Source: Mycobacterium europaeum
Lineage (GTDB): Bacteria; Actinomycetota; Actinomycetes; Mycobacteriales; Mycobacteriaceae
Direction: 5' to 3'
Length of the DNA: 64,000 nucleotides
Assembly: GCF_002102155.1 (NCBI RefSeq)
Contig: NZ_LQOU01000008.1
Span: 1-64,000, forward strand
Below, piece by piece: positions 55,162 through 63,918 of the stretch. A program made the translations under genes and the position numbers. Every line of letters begins with the position of its first letter. Within the stretch, counting starts at the first letter, position 1. Below the pieces are notes generated by a model. That model had not been told where the DNA came from. It searched no databases and saw nothing but the letters and a program-made list of their open reading frames with translations.

Positions 55162-56706
55162 TCACACGATCCGCGATGCCCGCCCCTGCCAGTAACGCTC
55201 GCGAATGCGCCTCTTGTACAGCTTTCCGTTGGGGTCGCGGGGCAATTCGGCGACGAACTCGACGCTGCGCGGGCACTTGTAGCCGGCCACGTGTACGCGG
55301 CAGTACTCGATGAGCTCGGCCTCGAGGCCAGGACCCGGCGCGACGCCGTCGATCGGCTGCACGACGGCCTTGACCTCCTCGCCGAACTCCTCGTTGGGAA
55401 CCCCGAAGACCGCCGCGTCGACGAGCTTGGGATGCATGATCAGCAGGTTCTCGACTTCCTGGGGATAGATGTTCACCCCGCCGGAGACGATCATGAACGT
55501 GGACCGGTCGGTCAGGTAGAGGTATCCGTCCTCGTCGACGTATCCCACGTCGCCCAGCGTGCGCCAGCCGCGGTCGTTGGACACCGAAGCGGTCTTGGCG
55601 GCGTCCTTGAAGTATTCGAAATCGGGACCGCCCTCGAAGAAGAGCTCGCCGGATTGGCCGGCGGGAAGCTCGACGCCGTCGTCTCCGATGACGTGCACCG
55701 GCGACATGGGCCTGCCCACCGAACCGGGATGGGCCAGCCATTCGTCGGGACCGATCGTCGTACCCGCGAATCCCTCGGTGCCACCGTAATATTCGTGGAT
55801 GATCGGCCCGAACCACTTCATCATCTGTTGCTTGACGTCGACCGGGCAGGGCGCGGCCGCGTGGATGACGCATCGCAGGCTCGAGACGTCGTAGCGCTCC
55901 CGAACCGCCCTGGGCAGCTTGAGCATTCGCACGAACATGGTGGGCACGAACTGCGCGTGGGTCACCCGGTGGGTCTCGATCAGCCGCAGCACGGCCTCGG
56001 CGTCGAACCTGTGCATCAGGATCGCCGCCGCGCCGACGCGGTTGACGGCCATGGTGTAGTTCACCCCGGCGGCGTGATAGAGCGGTGCCGGGGAGAGGTA
56101 CACGCTGGACCGGCTCATCCCGTACTTGTGGGTCAACGCCAGTTCCAGCACCGCCTGAGCCCATGAGCCGTTGCCGTCGGTCGGCAGGGGCCGGCGGACG
56201 GCCTTGGGGCGCCCCGTGGTTCCCGACGAGTACAGCATCTCCGACCCGTCCCTGACCGGCGGCGCGTCGCCCGCGTGCGCCAGCACGTCCTCGTACGCGC
56301 GCCAGCCGGGCAGGGACCCCCCTACGGCGAGGTGGACGGTCACGGCGGTGTTGGCCTCGCGCACGTGGGCGGCGACGTCGCGCAGGGCGGCGTCCGTCGT
56401 GTCCACGAACACCGCCCGCGCCTCGGAATCCTCGACGACGTAAGCGGCCTCGTCCGGGGTGAAGTGGGTGTTGACCGCGGTGTAGTAGAGCCCCGATAGC
56501 TGGCAGCCCCAGGTGATCTCGAGGAACTCGGACCGGTTGGGCAGGATCAGGGCCACGCCGTCACCGGGGCGCAGCCCGGCGTCGTGCAGCGCCGCGGCGA
56601 CCCGTTGACTGCGGGCGTAAAGTTCGGCGTGCGAGATCGTGTCGCCGTCCGCGACGATCAGGGCCGGCGCGTTCCCGGCCCCGGCGGCGTGCTCGGCGAT
56701 GTTCAC
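55162..56706 (-). CDS. Acyl-CoA synthetase (AMP-binding)
   Basis: A 514-residue CoA ligase with MLYSSGTTGRPK, YYGGTEG, GWRTLGDVGYVDEDGYLYLTDR and a C-terminal PNGKLYKRRIRE lysine. Both domains are complete. It lies between the Rieske and crotonase genes with 18-base gaps on each side. It probably activates the acid that enters the pathway. Its substrate class cannot be read with confidence. Confidence 0.9.
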   Translation of the reverse strand: MNIAEHAAGAGNAPALIVADGDTISHAELYARSQRVAAALHDAGLRPGDGVALILPNRSEFLEITWGCQLSGLYYTAVNTHFTPDEAAYVVEDSEARAVFVDTTDAALRDVAAHVREANTAVTVHLAVGGSLPGWRAYEDVLAHAGDAPPVRDGSEMLYSSGTTGRPKAVRRPLPTDGNGSWAQAVLELALTHKYGMSRSSVYLSPAPLYHAAGVNYTMAVNRVGAAAILMHRFDAEAVLRLIETHRVTHAQFVPTMFVRMLKLPRAVRERYDVSSLRCVIHAAAPCPVDVKQQMMKWFGPIIHEYYGGTEGFAGTTIGPDEWLAHPGSVGRPMSPVHVIGDDGVELPAGQSGELFFEGGPDFEYFKDAAKTASVSNDRGWRTLGDVGYVDEDGYLYLTDRSTFMIVSGGVNIYPQEVENLLIMHPKLVDAAVFGVPNEEFGEEVKAVVQPIDGVAPGPGLEAELIEYCRVHVAGYKCPRSVEFVAELPRDPNGKLYKRRIRERYWQGRASRIV

Positions 56707-56724
56707 CGGTGAACCTGCGAAAAC

Positions 56725-57597
56725 CTAAGGGGCGGTGGCGCCGTCGGTGGATGCGGCCGCCGCGGCCTGGCGCCGCGCCTGCTCCGACGGCAACACCTTG
56801 TCGCGGAACACCGTCTGGATCAGCTCCTGGACGTCCTTGCTGATGGAGGCCAGGGCGACGAGGTCGTTCGAGCTCTGCCAGTGCACCCGCATGCCCATCA
56901 ACTCCCAGGCCCGCTTCAGGTTGGCCTTGGTGGCCAGCAGCGTGGTCATCGGCGCCTGCGCGATGTGGCGGGCGATCGCCTCCACGCGGTCGTCGAGTTG
57001 GTCGCGCGGCACCACCTCGTTGACCAGGCCGACCTCCAGGGCCTTCTTGGCGTCGATGACCTCGGCGAGGTACAGGTAATAGGCGGCGCGCCGCCAGTTC
57101 ATGAAAACCCATGGTTCGATCGAGCATTCACCCGACGGCATGCCGAAGCCCTGCAGCGGCGGGTAGGAGAAGTACGCGTCTTCGGAGGCGATCACGATGT
57201 CGGTGGTGAGCCCGTAGTGCGTGCCCCCGCCCACGCAGTATCCGTGCACCTGGGCAATGGTCGGCTTGGAGAACTCCCACAGGTTGAGCACCGGCTTGAC
57301 GAACAGGTCGGTCTGCGGCTTCCACGGCGTGCCCATGACTTTGGCGCCCTCGACGAAGGCCGGGTAGTCGACCGCGTTGTTGCCGATCGCGTGCCCCGAG
57401 CAGAAGCCCTTGCCGTTGGCCTTGAGCACGAGCACCTTGATGTCGTAGTCGCGGTCGGCGTCGGCCAGCGCGGCGTCGACCTCTTCGGCCAGCTTCTGGT
57501 CCTGGGCATTCGCCTTCTCCGGCCAGTTCAGCGTGACCCGGGCGATGGGCCCCTCTTTCTGGTAGATGATTCTCTCGCGAGTCTCGTTGAGATCCAT
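56725..57597 (-). CDS. Crotonase-fold protein without the catalytic glutamates
   Basis: A 290-residue enoyl-CoA hydratase superfamily protein. Oxyanion-hole segments are intact (GFCSGHA; GYCVGGG). The two catalytic glutamates are His127 (GGGTHYG) and Pro147 (FSYPPLQ). A histidine at the first site is notable, since C-C-cleaving crotonases such as 6-oxocamphor hydrolase rely on histidines. The C-terminus is Ala-rich and probably disordered. The ATG has GGAAAGG upstream. It is related to the 51161 protein; the two may form a heteromer. Confidence 0.86.
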   Translation of the reverse strand: MDLNETRERIIYQKEGPIARVTLNWPEKANAQDQKLAEEVDAALADADRDYDIKVLVLKANGKGFCSGHAIGNNAVDYPAFVEGAKVMGTPWKPQTDLFVKPVLNLWEFSKPTIAQVHGYCVGGGTHYGLTTDIVIASEDAYFSYPPLQGFGMPSGECSIEPWVFMNWRRAAYYLYLAEVIDAKKALEVGLVNEVVPRDQLDDRVEAIARHIAQAPMTTLLATKANLKRAWELMGMRVHWQSSNDLVALASISKDVQELIQTVFRDKVLPSEQARRQAAAAASTDGATAP

Positions 57598-57617
57598 GCG
57601 TGCTCACCTTTCCTGGT

Positions 57618-57854
57618 TCACGAAGTGATGACGCCGATTTCGGCGCCGATGTCGTAGGTGGTCCCGACCCGGCCCGTCCAGTGCACGGTGCCCGACGCTC
57701 CCGCCTCGATTTCCTGTTCCACCTTTTCGGTGGCGATCGCGTAGATCGGTGTGCCCGCTTCCACGTGCTGGCCGGCGTCGACGAGCAGGCCGGTGAGCTC
57801 GGCTTCCGACACGGCCACCGAGACGCGCGGGATGCGGATGACGAAGTCAGCCAT
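57618..57854 (-). CDS. Free-standing lipoyl-carrier domain protein
   Basis: A 78-residue protein that is just one biotinyl/lipoyl domain. The attachment lysine is Lys44 in ATEKVEQE, with glycine turns before and after as in E2 lipoyl domains. E2 enzymes join such a domain to a catalytic acyltransferase, which is missing here and in the neighbouring genes. The ATG at 57854 overlaps the E1 beta stop. It must be lipoylated by host enzymes. It should carry the acyl group made by the adjacent thiamine-dependent E1. Confidence 0.85.
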   Translation of the reverse strand: MADFVIRIPRVSVAVSEAELTGLLVDAGQHVEAGTPIYAIATEKVEQEIEAGASGTVHWTGRVGTTYDIGAEIGVITS

Positions 57855-58851
57855 GCACTCTCGCCCCCGCAAGGGTCTTGCGCGCGGCCGCGACGATCCG
57901 CTGCGGGGAGGGGTACACCTGGGCCTCGAGCGCCGCCGCGGCCGGGTTGGGGACGAAGCGGGCGGCCACCCGTTCGACGGGTGCGGCCAGTTCGGAGAAC
58001 AGCTCCGAGTGCAGGATCGCGGCGATCTCCGCTCCGGGACCGGCGAATTGGACCGCGTCGTGGATGACGACGGCTCGGCGGGTGCGGCGTGCGGAGGCGA
58101 CGACGGTCTCGACGTCGAGCGGAACCAGGGTGCGCAGGTCGACGACTTCGGCGCTGATGCCCTGTTCTCCCAGCGTGGCCGCGGCGGTCAGCGCGTCGTG
58201 TACGCAGCGCCCGTAGCCGATCAGGCTCACGTCGGTGCCCGGCCGCTTGATGTCGGCCCGCCCCAACGGGATTGCGAACCCGGGATCGGCGGGGACGCGA
58301 CCCTTCTTGCCCTGCAGCCGGATCGTTTCGACGAACAGGCAGGGATCGGGGTCGAAGATCGCCGTCGTCAGGAGGCCCTTCCCGTCCCGGGGCGTGGCCG
58401 GCACGATGACCTTCATGCCCGGGATGTGCATGAACCAGGCCTCCAGGCTCTGCGAATGCGTGGCCCCGGTGGCCAGCCCGGCGTAGACCTGCGTGCGGAT
58501 GGTGAGCGGAGCCGTCGTGCGGCCGGCGGTCATGAACCTCAGCTTGGCCGCGTTGTTGATCAGCTGGTCGGCGGCGATGCCGATGAAATCCATGATCATG
58601 ATCTCGGCGACCGGCAGCAGGCCGTCGATCGCCGCGCCGACGGCCGCGCCGACGATGGCCGCCTCCGAGATCGGGGTGTCCAGGACGCGGTCGTGGCCGT
58701 ACTTCGTCGACAGGCCCGCCGTCGGCCCCGACGCCCCGGGGTCGGCGATGTCCTCACCGAGCAGGAACACCCGGTCGTCGGCGGCGAGCGCCTGATCCAG
58801 CGCGAGGTTGAGTGCCTCGCGCATCGTCATCTCTCGTTCTTGCATGCTCAC
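57847..58851 (-). CDS. 2-oxoacid/acetoin dehydrogenase E1 component, beta subunit
   Basis: A 334-residue transketolase-type beta subunit: LGEDIADPGASGPTAGL and TPISEAAIVGAAVGAA at the N-terminus, MTAGRTTAPLTIR, and SLEAWFMHIPGMKVIVPATPRDGKGL. The C-terminal domain is also complete. It pairs with the E1 alpha gene, which it overlaps by four bases (GTGA). The start is GTG at 58851 or ATG at 58845. With E1 alpha it binds thiamine diphosphate and decarboxylates or cleaves a 2-oxo compound. Confidence 0.9.
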   Translation of the reverse strand: MSMQEREMTMREALNLALDQALAADDRVFLLGEDIADPGASGPTAGLSTKYGHDRVLDTPISEAAIVGAAVGAAIDGLLPVAEIMIMDFIGIAADQLINNAAKLRFMTAGRTTAPLTIRTQVYAGLATGATHSQSLEAWFMHIPGMKVIVPATPRDGKGLLTTAIFDPDPCLFVETIRLQGKKGRVPADPGFAIPLGRADIKRPGTDVSLIGYGRCVHDALTAAATLGEQGISAEVVDLRTLVPLDVETVVASARRTRRAVVIHDAVQFAGPGAEIAAILHSELFSELAAPVERVAARFVPNPAAAALEAQVYPSPQRIVAAARKTLAGARVHG

Positions 58852-59846
58852 ACCGGGAACTTGATCGGGGCCGCGTACACGTCTCGGTCCAGCTCGTCGA
58901 TCGACGGGGCTTCGGCGCTCATCACGGTGCGCAGCGCGGCTTCCACCGCGGCCAGCGCCTCCTCGTCGATGCGGTCGAGTTCGTCCCGATCGCAGATGCC
59001 GGCCTCGGCCAGCTGGTCGCGGAAGCGGGGCACCGGGTCGGCTTCGATCGCGGCGGCCAGCTGATCCTTGGGGATGTAGGACATCCGGTCACCGAAGTAA
59101 TGGCCGCGGAAGCGGAACGTCACGCATTCGACGAAGGTGGGGCCCCCACCGGCGCGGGCCCGCCACAGCGCCTCATCGAGTGTCGATTTGATCGCCAGCG
59201 GGTCGTTTCCGTCGACACGCACCCCCGGCATGCCGTAGCCGGCCGCCCGGTCCGCGACACATTCGAGCTTCATCGTGTCGGCGGTCGGCGTCATCTCGGC
59301 GTAGAGGTTGTTCTGGCAGACGAACACCATCGGCAGGTCCCACAGCGCGGCCATGTTCGCCGCCTCGTGGAAAGACCCGGTGTTGGTGGCGCCGTCGCCG
59401 AAGCTGACCGCGGTGACGCGATCGAGGCCTTTGCGTTTGGCGGCCATCGCCAATCCCACCGCCACCGGCGGGCCCGCCCCGACGATCCCGGTCGAAAGCA
59501 TCACGCCCCGAGCGGGATTGGCGATGTGCATGCTGCCGCCCTTGCCGCGGCCGGCGCCGACGGTGCGGCCCATCATCTCGCCGTAGATCTCTTCCAGCGG
59601 CACGCCCTTGCCGATGAGGTCGTGCAGCCCGCGGTAGGTGGTCACCAACTGGTCGTCGGGCCGCAGCGCGACGCCCATCGCGGCGGCGATGGCCTCCTGC
59701 CCGCGCGACGGCCAGTACACGCACATGAACTCGCCGGTGCCGATCCCTTGGGACAGCCGGTCGTCGGCGGCCTTCATCAGCGCCATCAGTTCGTAGAGTC
59801 GGCGCTCGACGCCCGCCGCGCCCTGACCGTCGCTCATCGAGGTCAC
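58848..59846 (-). CDS. 2-oxoacid/acetoin dehydrogenase E1 component, alpha subunit
   Basis: A 332-residue alpha subunit. The thiamine diphosphate motif runs from GDG at 150-152 to NN at 179-180, and the phosphorylation-loop-like region is RFRGHYFGD. GQEAIAAAMGVAL and RGKGGSMH resemble acetoin dehydrogenase AcoA. With E1 beta it forms an alpha2-beta2 enzyme. Being in a catabolic operon without E2 or E3 genes, its natural substrate may be a ring-derived 2-oxoacid or diketone; this is inference. Confidence 0.9.
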   Translation of the reverse strand: MTSMSDGQGAAGVERRLYELMALMKAADDRLSQGIGTGEFMCVYWPSRGQEAIAAAMGVALRPDDQLVTTYRGLHDLIGKGVPLEEIYGEMMGRTVGAGRGKGGSMHIANPARGVMLSTGIVGAGPPVAVGLAMAAKRKGLDRVTAVSFGDGATNTGSFHEAANMAALWDLPMVFVCQNNLYAEMTPTADTMKLECVADRAAGYGMPGVRVDGNDPLAIKSTLDEALWRARAGGGPTFVECVTFRFRGHYFGDRMSYIPKDQLAAAIEADPVPRFRDQLAEAGICDRDELDRIDEEALAAVEAALRTVMSAEAPSIDELDRDVYAAPIKFPV

Positions 59847-60715
59847 GCACCCGACCAGGGCTTGACCTTGAGGAAGCCGCCGCCGTCGACCCGCAGCTGT
59901 TGCCCGGTGATGTAGCGGGCGGCGTCGGAGGCCAGGAAGAGCACCGCCTCGCTGATGTCCTCGGGTTCGACATACGGGATCGGCATCGCCTGCACGAGCG
60001 GGAAAACCGGTTCCGCGTCCTCGCGGGTCGGATCCTTCAGGTCCGGCCGGAAGGCCCGATACATCGGCGGGCTGTGCAGCATGTCGGTGTTGACATTGGT
60101 GGGGTGCACCGCGTTCATCCGGATGGAGAACTTGGCGAGCGCCAGCGCGAAGTCGTTGACGTAGTGCGCCGCAGCCAGTTTGGCGAAGGCATAGCCCGCC
60201 CCGCCGGGACCACCGACCCCACTCTCAGCGCCGGAGGTGCTCAGGGACGACATGAACGCGGCGTTGGAGCCGATCACGATGATCGACGCGCCGGCCTGAA
60301 GATGCTTGAGGCCGGCGTGCACCAGATTCAGCACGCCGACCAGGTCCACGTCGACGGCGTCGGCGAAGGCCTGCGGCGGCAGCCCGGCCGTCAGCGGGCA
60401 GATTCCCGCGTTGGCGACGACGACGTCGAGATGCCCCAGCTCGGCCACGCCCTGGTCGATCGCCGCCGCCAGCGCCACGCGGTCGCGGACGTCGGCCACG
60501 GCGGTGAACGCGCGCTGCCCCTCCTTCTCGACCAGCCGCGCGGTCTCGTCGAGGTCCTCGCGCCGGGCCAGGGGGTATTCGTTGGTCTCGATGTCGGCGC
60601 ACAGATCCACCGCGATGATGTCCGCGCCTTCGGCGGCCAGCATCCGCGCGTGCGAACGGCCCTGGCCGCGCGCGGCGCCACTGATCACGGCCACCTTGCC
60701 CGCTACCCTGCCCAT
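59843..60715 (-). CDS. Mycofactocin-coupled SDR-family oxidoreductase
   Basis: A 290-residue SDR of the mycofactocin-dependent group, with GAARGQGRSHAR at the glycine motif, the enlarged loop after VDLCADIETNEYPL, Tyr-Lys in YAFAKLAA, and PTNVNTDMLHS. It lacks only the usual spacing around the Tyr, where a Gly-rich insert (SGVGGPGGAG) occurs. ATG at 60715 has GAAGGAAGGG upstream, and it is the first gene of the eight-gene minus-strand operon. It probably oxidises an alcohol in the pathway. Confidence 0.88.
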   Translation of the reverse strand: MGRVAGKVAVISGAARGQGRSHARMLAAEGADIIAVDLCADIETNEYPLARREDLDETARLVEKEGQRAFTAVADVRDRVALAAAIDQGVAELGHLDVVVANAGICPLTAGLPPQAFADAVDVDLVGVLNLVHAGLKHLQAGASIIVIGSNAAFMSSLSTSGAESGVGGPGGAGYAFAKLAAAHYVNDFALALAKFSIRMNAVHPTNVNTDMLHSPPMYRAFRPDLKDPTREDAEPVFPLVQAMPIPYVEPEDISEAVLFLASDAARYITGQQLRVDGGGFLKVKPWSGA

Positions 60716-60887
60716 CGCCCTTCCTTCGTCAGATTGCGATCGGCGTTGGCGCGCAGTGGTATTCGCCGGTGCGCCGGCCGCGCACACGGCGCGCGGTCAC
60801 GGGTGTCGGAATCGGGCCAACGGTCGCATCCATCGCATCTCTTCCCCGAAAAACTGCGCTGACCTGCAGCTGGGCTAGCACTACGCC

Positions 60888-60908
60888 CTAGACTAGCTAG
60901 AATATCTA
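60888..60908. promoter_or_regulatory. CTAG cluster and AT-rich palindrome in the divergent control region
   Basis: CTAG-A-CTAG-CTAG (60888-60900) is followed by TAGA-ATA-TCTA (60898-60908), a short palindrome that also contains the -10-like TAGAAT. The element is 39 bases before the CoA-transferase ATG and about 180 bases from the start of the minus-strand operon. It is a likely promoter/operator for one or both. Confidence 0.5.
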
Positions 60909-60946
60909 AAATAGCAAGGAATAGCGGTCGGCCGAGGGGAGTGGCG

Positions 60947-62191
60947 ATGTCCGACGAGCGCGGGGGTGTCCGCGGGGGTGTCCTCGCAGGGGTGCGGGTG
61001 GTCGAGTTGGCGTCGTGGACCTATGTGCCTTCGGCCGGTGCGGCCCTGGCGGACTGGGGCGCCGACGTGATCAAGGTGGAGGGCGTCGCCTCCGGTGATC
61101 CCGGGCGCGCGCTGGTCGTCGGCGGGTTCACCCGGGAGGCGGCCCGTCCGGACGCCGACTTCATCCTCGAATTGGGCAATCGCGGTAAGCGCAGCGTCGC
61201 CATCGACATCAAATCCGAAATGGGCCGCGAGCTGTTCGGTCGCCTGCTGGCCAGTGCGGATGTGTTCCTGACCAATTGGCTGCCGGGTGCGCTCGAACGG
61301 GCCCGGCTGACGGTGGACGACGTCCGCGCGTTCAACCCGAAGATCATCATCGCCCGCGGCACCGGGCTGGGGGTGCGGGGCCCGGACCGCGACCGGGGCG
61401 GGTTCGACGCGGCCACCTACCTCGCGCGGGGCGGCGTCGCGTACACGCTCACGCCGTTCGGCACGGAGACCCCCGCCGTACAGGGGCCCGCGTTCGGCGA
61501 CCTGCAAGGCGGGGTGACGCTCGCCGGGGGAGTATGCGCCGCGCTGTTTCACCGCGAACGCACCGGTGAACCGACGGTCGTCGACTCCTCGCTGCTGGCG
61601 CAGGCGATGTGGGCGATCGCGCCGTCCATCTCGGCGGCCGACTTCTTCGACATCGACGGCATCCCGGGCGCGCCGCCCGGGCTGGCCATCAACCCGCTCG
61701 TCAACCGGTACAAGACCCGGGACGGCAGGTGGATCCAGTTGGTGTTCCTGCAACCGGACAAATTCTGGGCGGGGTTCTGCGAGCGCATCGGCCTGGGCGA
61801 ACTGGCCACCGACGAACGCTTCGTGCCGTCGGTCAACTTGATCGCCAACGCCGCGGCGGCCACCGAGATCCTCACCGAGGTGTTCGCCCGCCACGACCTG
61901 GCCCACTGGCAGAAGGCGCTCGAGGACGAACCCGGCGTGTGGGGCGCCCTGGCGACGCCGCGGGAAACCCTCAACGATCCGCAGGTCGAGCCCAACGGAT
62001 ACGTGGTGACCAACGTCGACGACCACGGCGAGAAGTACCGCATCGTCGCCGCGCCCGTCCAGTTCGACGAGACGCCGCCGGCGCCCGCGCGTGCCCCCGA
62101 GCACGGCCAGCACACCGAGGAGATCCTGCTGGAGCTCGGCGTCGAATGGGACGACATCGCTACGGCCAAGGACGTCAACGCGATTCTGTAG
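60947..62191 (+). CDS. CaiB/BaiF family III CoA-transferase
   Basis: A 414-residue single-domain CoA-transferase. It starts GVRVVELASWTYVPSAGAALADWGADVIKVE, and the catalytic Asp lies in AFGDLQGG. The ATG at 60947 has GAGGGGA six bases upstream. It diverges from the eight-gene operon and shares its control region. It could load CoA onto the substrate or recycle CoA from a product; the operon also has its own CoA ligase. Confidence 0.9.
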   Translation: MSDERGGVRGGVLAGVRVVELASWTYVPSAGAALADWGADVIKVEGVASGDPGRALVVGGFTREAARPDADFILELGNRGKRSVAIDIKSEMGRELFGRLLASADVFLTNWLPGALERARLTVDDVRAFNPKIIIARGTGLGVRGPDRDRGGFDAATYLARGGVAYTLTPFGTETPAVQGPAFGDLQGGVTLAGGVCAALFHRERTGEPTVVDSSLLAQAMWAIAPSISAADFFDIDGIPGAPPGLAINPLVNRYKTRDGRWIQLVFLQPDKFWAGFCERIGLGELATDERFVPSVNLIANAAAATEILTEVFARHDLAHWQKALEDEPGVWGALATPRETLNDPQVEPNGYVVTNVDDHGEKYRIVAAPVQFDETPPAPARAPEHGQHTEEILLELGVEWDDIATAKDVNAIL

Positions 62192-62308
62192 CGTCCGCGC
62201 CCGGCAGTCGACCAAAGGCGCTATCCGTGGGGACCAAAGTCATCGACTGCCGATAACCCGATGACCCCGGGGGTTCGCAGTCGTACGTTTTGTGCAAGGA
62301 GTACAAAC

Positions 62309-63673
62309 ATGACTGCATTCATGCGTGCCAGCGACGCCTTCACCTGGGCGATGGAGACCGACCCACGACTGCGTTCGACCGTGGTCAGCGTCATCCTTCT
62401 GGACCGGTCCCCGGACTGGGACGAAGTGCGCAAACGGTTCGACCTGATCAGCCGCACGCTGCCCATGTTCCGGCAGCGGGTCGTGCAGTCACCGGCGCCG
62501 GCCCCGCCGCGGTGGGAGCATTACCGGGATTTCGACCTGGACTACCACTTGCGGCGAGCGACCATCTCCGGCCCCGGAACCCTCGACGACGTGCTCGAGC
62601 TCGCGCGGGTCGCCGAGATGCAGGATTTCGACCGGGCCCGCGCGCTGTGGGAGACGACGTTCATCGACGGCCTGGAAAACGGCGGCGCGGCGGTGATCTG
62701 CAAGTTCCACCACGCACTCACCGACGGGGTCGGCGGAGTCCAGATCGCGATGCGGCTGTTCGACCTCTCCGAAGACCACTATCCCGCCGAGCCCCTGCCG
62801 CCGGAGCCGGAGGTCGCGGGGTCGGGACTGCTGGGCGGCTACCGCGATGCGGTGCGCTACGACGCCGGCCTGCTCAACTCGGCCCTGGTGGGGGCGGCCA
62901 ACCGGGTGCCACGGTTGATGTACGACAGCGTTCGGCGGCCCATCGCCACCATCCGGTCCGCGGCGACCACCGCGGCATCCGTCTACCGGACCGTCCGGCC
63001 GATCAGCCGACCCGGGTCGCCGTTGGCAACGGAGCGCGGCCTGATCCGCCATCTCGCGGTGCATCAGGTGCCGACGCGGCCGCTGCGGGAGGCGGCACAC
63101 CGGTGCGGTGGGGCGCTGAACGACGCTTTCGTCGCGGGGGTCGCCGGTGGACTGCGCCTCTACCACGAAAAGCACGGCGTGCCGGTGGGCGACCTGCACA
63201 TCACGATGCCGATCAGCCTGCGGACCCAAGATGACGGCATCGGCGGAAACCGGATCACGCTGATGCGCTTCGACGTGCCCGTCGGCGAGACCGACCCGGC
63301 GAAACGCATCACGGCGATCCGGCAGCGTACCGCGGCGGTGCGTAACGAAAAGTCGCTGCCATATACGCAATTGATTGCCGGCGTTCTCAACCTGGCACCC
63401 CGGTGGTACATCGGCTCGGTGCTGCGCCACGTCGATTTCGTGGCCAGCGATGTGCCCGGCGTTCCGGTGCCGGTCTTCCTCGGTGGCGTCCCGGTACGCG
63501 CACAATACGCATTCGGCCCCACCATCGGTTCGGCCGTCAATGTCACGCTTCTCACTTATGTCGACACCTGCGGGCTCGGCTTGAACATCGACACCACCGC
63601 AATTCCCGATTACGACGCCTTCTACGACGCCATCGCCGGTGGCTTCGACGAAATACTCTCCTTGACAAGGTAA
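62309..63673 (+). CDS. WS/DGAT-family acyltransferase
   Basis: A 454-residue wax ester synthase/diacylglycerol acyltransferase-like protein. The active-site motif is HHALTDG at 134-140, with DFDRALWE-like and ALNDAFVAGVAGGLR blocks and a C-terminal N-x-x-LLTY region. Mycobacteria have many such enzymes (Tgs family) for triacylglycerol or wax ester storage. ATG at 62309 has AAGGAG upstream; the frame extends 48 bases further but without protein-like sequence. Confidence 0.88.
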   Translation: MTAFMRASDAFTWAMETDPRLRSTVVSVILLDRSPDWDEVRKRFDLISRTLPMFRQRVVQSPAPAPPRWEHYRDFDLDYHLRRATISGPGTLDDVLELARVAEMQDFDRARALWETTFIDGLENGGAAVICKFHHALTDGVGGVQIAMRLFDLSEDHYPAEPLPPEPEVAGSGLLGGYRDAVRYDAGLLNSALVGAANRVPRLMYDSVRRPIATIRSAATTAASVYRTVRPISRPGSPLATERGLIRHLAVHQVPTRPLREAAHRCGGALNDAFVAGVAGGLRLYHEKHGVPVGDLHITMPISLRTQDDGIGGNRITLMRFDVPVGETDPAKRITAIRQRTAAVRNEKSLPYTQLIAGVLNLAPRWYIGSVLRHVDFVASDVPGVPVPVFLGGVPVRAQYAFGPTIGSAVNVTLLTYVDTCGLGLNIDTTAIPDYDAFYDAIAGGFDEILSLTR

Positions 63674-63918
63674 TTCGAATTCCGCGAATTCCAATTCCCA
63701 TCGGTGTGCCGCGGGAGTCGTTGATTAGCAGCCGATCCCGAATCGGTCACAGGCGGGTATCAATCACCTCGGTGGTCTGGCACATCGCGCTCGATCGACA
63801 AATCATGGCACAGGGCGCCTTTGAGGTTTGCGGCCGCGACGATGCGTAGCGCAGGAATTCCTCGTCCGCTATAGCCAGTGGCGGATTTCGTGACGGCGCC
63901 GCAGGAGGTATCCACAGC

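Noticed and set aside
63751..63760. GGGTAT as a third SigF promoter
   Set aside because: No GTTT-like -35 box lies 15-17 bases upstream.
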